From an uncultured Bacteroidales bacterium (GTDB taxonomy: Bacteria; Bacteroidota; Bacteroidia; Bacteroidales; UBA932): DNA of 8,812 nucleotides. How positions within the stretch are numbered: the stretch's first letter is position 1; each line of letters opens with the position of its first letter. A model generated the notes under the pieces. The model was given only the letters and a program-made list of their open reading frames with translations. It ran no database searches and was not told where the DNA came from. The position numbers were made by a program, and so were the translations under genes. Positions 1 to 5,077 of the stretch are shown here, piece by piece. Location: contig CAMKTW010000061.1 of NCBI GenBank assembly GCA_946415795.1, positions 1-8,812 of the forward strand, in the 5' to 3' direction.

Positions 1-1714
1 GCTTACTGCAGACAGCGCCCAGCATCTCTCTCCCGATATATTCAGCGGCCGCATCCGTCCGATGGACGCAAGCGGAAAGGTTCGCATAGACGCTCTCAAG
101 GCTTTCCTGCTCAAGGCTGCAGCTGCCCGTCTGAATCCGCCGGTGATGGACCAGATGCTCTTCTTCAGCGGTCACGGCTATATTTCCGAGAGCAAGACTG
201 CCCGTCTGGACGAGAAAAAGGTTTGGATGGAGCATTTCCCAACCCTTAACGACAGCCGCAATCATATCAGCTACATAGATTATTCTGATGTGGTGCCGGT
301 GAAGCCCCACCTTATGAACGAGGTTATGAGGCCGGAACTCAACGTGGCGGTGATGCATCACCACGGAGCTCCAGATACAGAATATCTCAACGCTGCCGAG
401 CGTCCTTATATGGTCCGCGACGCTAAGGAATATATGATTAAGAACCTGCGCTCGCACGTGTACCGCGCCCGCCAGAAGGGCAAGGACTACAAGAAGGAGA
501 TTGAAGGTTTCAAAGAGACCTTTGACGTGCCCGACAGCTGGTTTAAAGATGTCCTTGACGAAGAGCTTCACAAAGCCGATTCCATCGAAGAGGCTTCTCT
601 TGACCTTTATCTTGAAGACTTTGCCGGATACGGCTACAAGCCTTCCGCACAACTCGTGATCCTGGACGCCTGCTACAACGGTTCCTATCAGCTGAACAAC
701 TGCATCGCAGACGAATATATATTCCAGGAGGGCGGCACCGTGGCTGTCCAGGCAAACAGCGTCAATTCCCTGCAGGATAAGTGGCACGACCGCTTCTTCG
801 GTATCGTGGCTGCCGGTGGCTGTGCCGGTGACCTGGTCCGTTATGCACCATACATCGAGTCACACCTTATTGGCGACCCTACCTTCCGCTTTGCGTATTC
901 CGGCGAGAATCTGGACGAGCTTATTCTGAAAGACAGCGATTCTTCCTGGAAAAGGCTCCTTCGCAAGGGAACACCAGACCAGCAGGCACTTGCCCTGGAG
1001 CATCTTTACAGGAAAGGGGAGGTGTCGTCTTCCCGGCTCCTGGATATCTACAAGACTTCTCCGTATGTCGTGGTGCGCCAGGAGGCCTTGTATTGCCTCT
1101 CCAAGGCCAAAGATGACAATTTCATCAAGGCTCTGCCCCTTGCCCTGGACGATGCGGACGAATTTATCCGCCGCGTCGCGGTTAAAATGGTCGGAAAAAC
1201 AGGCGACGTCCGCCTTGTTCCTGATATCGTGAAGGTTTACCTCACCAATAACCCTACCTCCCGGGTGGCTTTCAATACCGTATATGCATTGCTCTCTTTC
1301 CCCAAGGATGCCCTGTACGCAGAGTTTGACAGGCAACTTAAGGGAGTCAGGATGGTTAACCCTGATGAAGAGAGCGCCAAGCTCAGAGCCGGGCTGGAGA
1401 GGGCTGCAACGCGTTTCCTTGATGATGAGGCATCAGTAACGGATCCGTCAACCGAAGCAAAGGAACGCCGCAACAACATCCGCCAGATCCGCTCTAACCT
1501 GTGCTACGCCAATGTGCCCGGTCTGCTGGATTACCTTCGCACTTGTGGTAACGAAGATGTGCAGGTTCTGCTGCTGGAGGCTCTCGGCTGGCATAGGCTT
1601 GCCTGGAATTCTGCAGAAATCGCCAAGGTGGCGTATGATATGAGTTGTAACGAGGCTCTTCCGGTGAGAGTCCGCAACGAGGCCCTCAAGACGTATAACA
1701 GAATAACCCGTTGA
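1..1714 (+). CDS. C25 (gingipain-type) cysteine peptidase-like protein with C-terminal HEAT-like repeats, 5'-partial
   Basis: The reading frame is open from the left edge (first full codon at position 2), so the true start lies outside the window; the ATG at 62 is internal. Numbering the 570 visible residues from that codon, SPDIFSGR (10-17) matches the P-[DE]-x-x-x-GR motif of C25 peptidases. About 100 residues later HHHGAP (119-124) ends a hydrophobic strand, as the catalytic His-Gly does in gingipains. LVILDACYNGSY (218-229) gives the nucleophile C224, and HLIGDPTF (288-295) resembles the C25 closing motif. From about 316 to 430, and again from about 500 to 568, the protein consists of paired amphipathic helices resembling HEAT repeats. 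No T9SS sorting domain is visible at the C-terminus. The stop overlaps the next gene. The peptidase family is fairly sure; substrate and location are unknown because any signal peptide lies upstream. Confidence 0.8.
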   Translation, partial: LTADSAQHLSPDIFSGRIRPMDASGKVRIDALKAFLLKAAAARLNPPVMDQMLFFSGHGYISESKTARLDEKKVWMEHFPTLNDSRNHISYIDYSDVVPVKPHLMNEVMRPELNVAVMHHHGAPDTEYLNAAERPYMVRDAKEYMIKNLRSHVYRARQKGKDYKKEIEGFKETFDVPDSWFKDVLDEELHKADSIEEASLDLYLEDFAGYGYKPSAQLVILDACYNGSYQLNNCIADEYIFQEGGTVAVQANSVNSLQDKWHDRFFGIVAAGGCAGDLVRYAPYIESHLIGDPTFRFAYSGENLDELILKDSDSSWKRLLRKGTPDQQALALEHLYRKGEVSSSRLLDIYKTSPYVVVRQEALYCLSKAKDDNFIKALPLALDDADEFIRRVAVKMVGKTGDVRLVPDIVKVYLTNNPTSRVAFNTVYALLSFPKDALYAEFDRQLKGVRMVNPDEESAKLRAGLERAATRFLDDEASVTDPSTEAKERRNNIRQIRSNLCYANVPGLLDYLRTCGNEDVQVLLLEALGWHRLAWNSAEIAKVAYDMSCNEALPVRVRNEALKTYNRITR

Positions 1715-3069
1715 GAAAAGTCCTCATATCAGTGTGTATGCTCCTGTCTGTCGTTTTGAACGGGCAGGAGCTTCCGCTGTATGTGGACAATTCTGTAAAC
1801 AAGTATTTCCCTCCGGTAATTGACCAGTACGGCGGCTCGTGTGCGCAGGCTTCCAGCATCGGCTATGTGTTTACATACGAGATGAACCGCTATCTGGACA
1901 GGGATGCCTCAATCCCGGCAAACAGGTTCAGTTACCGGTTCATATGGAACCTGGTGAATGACGGTAGAGACCAGGGAGGCTTTGCGGATGACGGGCTGTT
2001 TGTGGCTATGAGGTCCGGGGTTATGACAGAAGATGATTTCTATACCCCTACTACCACTGCCTTTACCTGGCCAAGCGGCTTTGAAAAATACCATAACGCT
2101 CTGCGATACAGGGTGGACCGCATAGTTGTCATAGATCGGGATGTGGATGAATACAAGGCGTATCTTGCCGGTAGCGACGGTAAGCCGGGTGGCATACTCT
2201 CTTTCTCTGGCAACTGTTATGGCTGGAATATGATAAACGATTACGACGGGCCTTCCGGAACGGGCTACAAGTCCCTTGTTACCAGTTTGCCAAACACGGG
2301 TTCCCACGCGATGACCATTGTGGGTTATGATGACCTGGTTTGCTTTACCGATGCTTTTGGCGTAAAGCACGAAGGGGCCTTCATAGTTATAAACAGTTGG
2401 GGTGAGTGGGTACACGACAGGGGGAGATTCTATTATCCGTACGATTTCTTCCGTGATATTACCGTCTTCGAGAGTATCTTGAGCGAAAGGGCCACAACTG
2501 CTGAAGTCAGATATCAGGAGCCCCGGATACTCTACCGGCTTACCATAGAGTACACATCCCGGAACGATCTGGCATACAGTATCGGCGCCACAGACAAGGT
2601 CTCTTCCGGCGTTCCGGATAACTACTACCTGCAGACGGGAATGAGCTACAAGGGCGGTGACCACTATATGCGAGGCACTTATGACAAGGATCCCCTTGAG
2701 TTTGCCCTTGACCTTACCGACCATATCCCCCATTCCGATCCCGATTATTGCCGTTACTTCCTGAAAATTATCCGCTCCGCAAAAGGGAAGAAAAAGGGGA
2801 CCGGAGAACTCAAGGCACTCTCTGTAATAGATTATCGCGGCCCTGAGCCGGTGGAATACAAATACAGGGGACCGCTCCCCGCAACGCTGGTGGATGGCGA
2901 AAATGTGTTTTCCATAGGGCTTGTTCCCCGCTTCAGCGTATCGTGTGCACAGGTGAGGGTCGTCCAGGATAAACCGGTCTATTTGAAGACCGCCTCCGGC
3001 AAAAAAACGAGGGTGGTCCTGAAAAAAGAAGGACGTCGCATAAAACTTGAATATTCGGCAGCAAAATGA
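1711..3069 (+). CDS. Exported papain-like (C1-type) cysteine peptidase
   Basis: This 452-residue protein begins with MRKVLISVCMLLSVVLNGQ, a basic then hydrophobic signal peptide, probably cut near residue 18. That sequence supports the TTG start at 1711, which overlaps the previous stop as TTGA. The first in-frame ATG, at 1738, would remove the basic residues. The mature N-terminus runs straight into PPVIDQYGGSCAQAS (34-48), a papain active-site block with oxyanion glutamine Q39 and nucleophile C44. The Gln-Cys spacing is one residue shorter than in papain. GSHAMTIVGYDD (197-208) supplies H199 and INSWGEW (227-233) supplies N228, so the triad is complete. There is no room for a propeptide. 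Residues about 262-452 form a separate beta-rich, Lys-rich domain that I do not recognise; it does not look like a T9SS sorting domain. Position suggests co-translation with the C25-like gene and action outside the inner membrane on peptides or proteins. Confidence 0.87.
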   Translation: MRKVLISVCMLLSVVLNGQELPLYVDNSVNKYFPPVIDQYGGSCAQASSIGYVFTYEMNRYLDRDASIPANRFSYRFIWNLVNDGRDQGGFADDGLFVAMRSGVMTEDDFYTPTTTAFTWPSGFEKYHNALRYRVDRIVVIDRDVDEYKAYLAGSDGKPGGILSFSGNCYGWNMINDYDGPSGTGYKSLVTSLPNTGSHAMTIVGYDDLVCFTDAFGVKHEGAFIVINSWGEWVHDRGRFYYPYDFFRDITVFESILSERATTAEVRYQEPRILYRLTIEYTSRNDLAYSIGATDKVSSGVPDNYYLQTGMSYKGGDHYMRGTYDKDPLEFALDLTDHIPHSDPDYCRYFLKIIRSAKGKKKGTGELKALSVIDYRGPEPVEYKYRGPLPATLVDGENVFSIGLVPRFSVSCAQVRVVQDKPVYLKTASGKKTRVVLKKEGRRIKLEYSAAK

Positions 3070-3413
3070 GAATTATCCGGAAAATACTCATATCAGCAGC
3101 ATTGTTGATGCCCCTCGTCTCTTGTATAGAAGGCGAAAAGCAGGAGCCGGAAATCACCGGCTCAGAGGTGGAGTTTATCTCCGTGCCGGACGTATGGACC
3201 TACATCTCTCTTGAAAGCGGGACAGTGGTCGGGACCGGCAAACTGGGTGATGCAGAGTCCGATGCCGCCTGGGCAATGCGCCGTGACTGGGACATTGCAG
3301 TTTGCGATACTCTTCTGCGCACCAACGGCGGAAACTCAGGCATCGGTTTCGGTGGAATCTTGAGCGAATCGGGCTCCGAAACCATTCCCGACATTTATCA
3401 GGAAGTCTGGTAG
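3066..3413 (+). CDS. Short HmuY-family lipoprotein, lacking the C-terminal half
   Basis: The ATG overlaps the stop of the peptidase gene (ATGA). The 115-residue product begins MRIIRKILISAALLMPLVSC, a lipoprotein signal with lipobox LVSC and lipidated C20, so it should sit on the outer membrane. The rest follows the N-terminal half of HmuY, the haem-binding lipoprotein: W-x-Y-x-S-x-x-x-G-x-VV (44-55), then DWDIAV (74-79) and RTNGGNSGIGFGG (85-97), equivalent to the NWDMALHRYDVRLNCGESGKGKGG region of Porphyromonas HmuY. HmuY is usually about 200 residues or more. This protein ends at IYQEVW about 18 residues after the last matching motif, so the part carrying the two haem-ligand histidines is absent. 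Only 22 bases separate its stop from the next gene, so the missing half is not present in another frame. It could be a truncated remnant or a compact relative with another role. Confidence 0.72.
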   Translation: MRIIRKILISAALLMPLVSCIEGEKQEPEITGSEVEFISVPDVWTYISLESGTVVGTGKLGDAESDAAWAMRRDWDIAVCDTLLRTNGGNSGIGFGGILSESGSETIPDIYQEVW

Positions 3414-3419
3414 AAGTTG

Positions 3420-3427
3420 TATCTTTG
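3420..3427 (+). promoter_or_regulatory. Bacteroidetes-type promoter -7 box (TATCTTTG)
   Basis: TATCTTTG matches the Bacteroidetes sigma-ABfr -7 consensus TAnnTTTG exactly. It starts six bases after the stop of the HmuY-like gene and ends eight bases before the ATG of the phosphatase gene. The -33 element is weak: the best candidate is TTTA at 3394-3397, inside the HmuY-like coding sequence, 22 bases upstream. By the usual geometry transcription would start around 3431-3435, giving the phosphatase mRNA a leader of only a few bases. It would separate phosphatase-ridA from the peptidase operon. Confidence 0.65.
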
Positions 3428-3435
3428 CCACCGTT

Positions 3436-3891
3436 ATGACCAGAGTATTGTTTGTTTGTCACGGTAATATCTGCCGCAGCCCGATGGCGGAGTTCATTTT
3501 CAGGGCGATGGTGAAAGACAGGGGGCTGGAGAAAGAGTTCTATACAGAGTCGGCGGCGGTGAGTGCGGAGGAGATGGGCAATCCCATATATCCTCCTGCA
3601 AAGAGTTGCCTGGGCCGGCACGGCGTGTGGTTTGATGCGGCAAAGCGATCCCGCAAGATAGAGGCGTCCGACTACGGTCGTTTCGACTATATCATCTGTA
3701 TGGATTCCTATAATATGAGGCTCATCCGCCGCACGATTCCCGCTGATCCGGAGGGAAAGATACATCTTCTGATGCCTTTCGCAGGGATTTCGCGCGATGT
3801 GGCAGACCCTTGGTACACCGGTGACTTTGAGGTTACATACCGCGACCTTATGGTTGGTTGCGAAGCACTTCTGATGCACATTTTAAACTAA
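3436..3891 (+). CDS. Low-molecular-weight protein tyrosine phosphatase
   Basis: This cytoplasmic 151-residue protein has the normal length for the family and no signal peptide. VCHGNICRSPMAE (7-19) is the phosphate-binding CX5RS loop, with nucleophile C8, phosphate-binding R14 and S15 present; H9 replaces the commoner Leu. ADPWYTGDFEVTY (123-135) contains the general acid D124 in the usual DP-[WY] motif near the C-terminus. FDYIICMD (83-90) is the conserved central strand. The family hydrolyses phosphotyrosine; in bacteria its members regulate tyrosine kinases of polysaccharide export, or dephosphorylate phosphoarginine or small molecules. No kinase or capsule gene lies nearby, so the substrate cannot be inferred. 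The ATG at 3436 puts MTRVLFVC at the N-terminus, as expected. The gene lies just after a promoter and five bases before ridA. Confidence 0.93.
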   Translation: MTRVLFVCHGNICRSPMAEFIFRAMVKDRGLEKEFYTESAAVSAEEMGNPIYPPAKSCLGRHGVWFDAAKRSRKIEASDYGRFDYIICMDSYNMRLIRRTIPADPEGKIHLLMPFAGISRDVADPWYTGDFEVTYRDLMVGCEALLMHILN

Positions 3892-3896
3892 TTGAT

Positions 3897-4274
3897 ATGA
3901 ATGCAGTACATACAGAAACGGCACCCGCTGCCATAGGACCCTACAGTCAGGCTGTCGACAGTGGCGCTGGCCTGGTTTTCGTCTCCGGACAACTCCCCAT
4001 AGACCCCTCTACAGGTGCGTTTCCCCAGGGGGACGTGGCAGAACAGACCCGTCAAAGCCTCACCAATGCCAAATCTATCCTGGACGCAGCCGGTCTTGGC
4101 CTGGAGAATGTCGTCAAGACGACGGTATTCCTTGCCGATATGGGCGACTTTGCGGCAATGAACGAGGTTTACGCACAGTTTTTCTCAGCCCCGTTCCCGG
4201 CACGCAGCGCCGTCGCCGTCAAGACCCTCCCCAAAGGAGCCCTCGTAGAGATCGAGTGTATCGCCGCCAGGTAG
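3897..4274 (+). CDS. ridA: RidA-family enamine/imine deaminase
   Basis: RidA hydrolyses reactive enamine and imine intermediates such as 2-aminoacrylate, released by pyridoxal-phosphate enzymes, and so protects those enzymes in the cytosol. I choose the ATG at 3897, which gives 125 residues, the family's usual size, and the N-terminus MNAVHTETAPAAIGPYSQAV. The frame stays open upstream to 3858, but that extension overlaps the phosphatase gene and adds non-family residues. Conserved features are IGPYSQA (13-19, Y16), the FVSGQLPIDP strand (28-37), PARSAVAV (101-108) with substrate carboxylate-binding R103, and VEIECIA (117-123) with E120, which orients the catalytic water. All active-site positions are intact, so deaminase activity is likely. 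The gene follows the phosphatase by five bases and is probably co-transcribed with it. Confidence 0.94.
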   Translation: MNAVHTETAPAAIGPYSQAVDSGAGLVFVSGQLPIDPSTGAFPQGDVAEQTRQSLTNAKSILDAAGLGLENVVKTTVFLADMGDFAAMNEVYAQFFSAPFPARSAVAVKTLPKGALVEIECIAAR

Positions 4275-4338
4275 GTGTGTTCAAGAAAAACCGATTAACA
4301 CCCCGGCAGGCTATCGTTGAGAAAACAGCCCTTTCTTC

Positions 4339-4989
4339 TTATTGGAGACTGGCGTCACCAGCCTCTCTCTTATCTACTATCTTGGCGTTCTGATACTCGG
4401 AAGGATTGAAGCGGATTGATTCTTCAGTTACGCCGACAGAGAAGTCGCGCATTGTAATCTTTACACCTTTTTCGCTCACAGAGACGCTGATGGGAAGGTA
4501 TGTGGTCTTAGAGACTATAAGATTCATCTTCTTGGGATCGTCCTTCTTGGTGTTGGTCTTTGACTTGGAACAAACGAATTCCCAAGCCTGGTCTGTCTCC
4601 TTCTTCAATTTGACATCATAACCTTCCGTAACACCGTCCAGCATCTTCATATTGCTTTTGGCTTCCGTATTTCCCGACTGTTTGGCGGGCGATATGGTGA
4701 GCTGGTTTTCAGATTCATCATAATCCCAGGTTGTGGTACCGTCCGACCAGGTGATGGACGTATTGTCCTTTACCAGGAGGATGGCTTTATACATATTACC
4801 CAGAATGTGCATTTCGGTTGAATAGGTGCCCAGAAAGGGTATCTTGATATCCATAACCATATTGACACCTTCCTTCTCAAAACGGGCTACTTCCTGGTCC
4901 ATTCTGGCAATGATTTCATCGGGCGTCTGAGCAAAAAGGGTAGTTGCAGCCATAAGGGCCGCAAAAAGGGTGATAATTGTCTTCTTCAT
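4339..4989 (-). CDS. LolA-like periplasmic lipoprotein-carrier family protein
   Basis: LolA carries lipoproteins across the periplasm from the LolCDE complex to the outer membrane; Bacteroidetes often have several LolA-like paralogues, and not all need have that role. The ATG at 4989 gives 216 residues beginning with a clean signal peptide, MKKTIITLFAALMAATTLFA, cut before QTPDE. A TTG two codons upstream (4995) is open but less likely. The body has the family's amphipathic first helix (residues about 22-40), alternating beta strands, the W-S-D-G-x-x-x-W-D-Y motif (81-90, compare DGKTLWxY in LolA), and the C-terminal end FNPSEYQNAKIVDKR (194-208), typical of Bacteroidetes members. The gene follows the M16 peptidase on the same strand after an 88-base gap. 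It may belong to that operon or have its own promoter. The family is likely; the actual cargo is unknown. Confidence 0.83.
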   Translation of the reverse strand: MKKTIITLFAALMAATTLFAQTPDEIIARMDQEVARFEKEGVNMVMDIKIPFLGTYSTEMHILGNMYKAILLVKDNTSITWSDGTTTWDYDESENQLTISPAKQSGNTEAKSNMKMLDGVTEGYDVKLKKETDQAWEFVCSKSKTNTKKDDPKKMNLIVSKTTYLPISVSVSEKGVKITMRDFSVGVTEESIRFNPSEYQNAKIVDKREAGDASLQ

Positions 4990-5077
4990 ATTCAAAATAT
5001 CAATTAAACTTCAAAACTGTTAGTTATTCTCCACTATACTGGCTGCGATATGGATGAGAGTGATTAGGCCCGCTCTT

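Noticed and set aside
1909..2733. A 274-codon antisense open frame inside the papain-like peptidase gene.
   Set aside because: It lies wholly within a gene with a complete catalytic triad, and its translation shows no recognisable motif.
1..3069. Caspase-like plus repeat-protein arrangement as an antiphage or cell-death system.
   Set aside because: The clan CD motifs fit C25 gingipain-type peptidases better, and the coupled neighbours are an exported peptidase and a lipoprotein, pointing to the cell envelope rather than cytoplasmic immunity.
3858..3896. N-terminal extension of RidA from an ATG inside the phosphatase gene.
   Set aside because: The 13 extra residues do not fit the family, and the ATG at 3897 gives the canonical length and N-terminus.
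4275..4338. Possible bidirectional terminator between the convergent ridA and LolA-like genes (GGTGT/ACACC pairing; on the minus strand CCG/CGG followed by five T).
   Set aside because: The stems are only 3-5 bp with long loops, so they are too weak to call as an intrinsic terminator in either direction.
4989..5010. Possible -7 box (TATTTTG, read on the minus strand) just upstream of the LolA-like gene.
   Set aside because: It is one base short of TAnnTTTG, lacks a TTTG at the expected -33 spacing, and lies almost on the start codon in AT-rich sequence.
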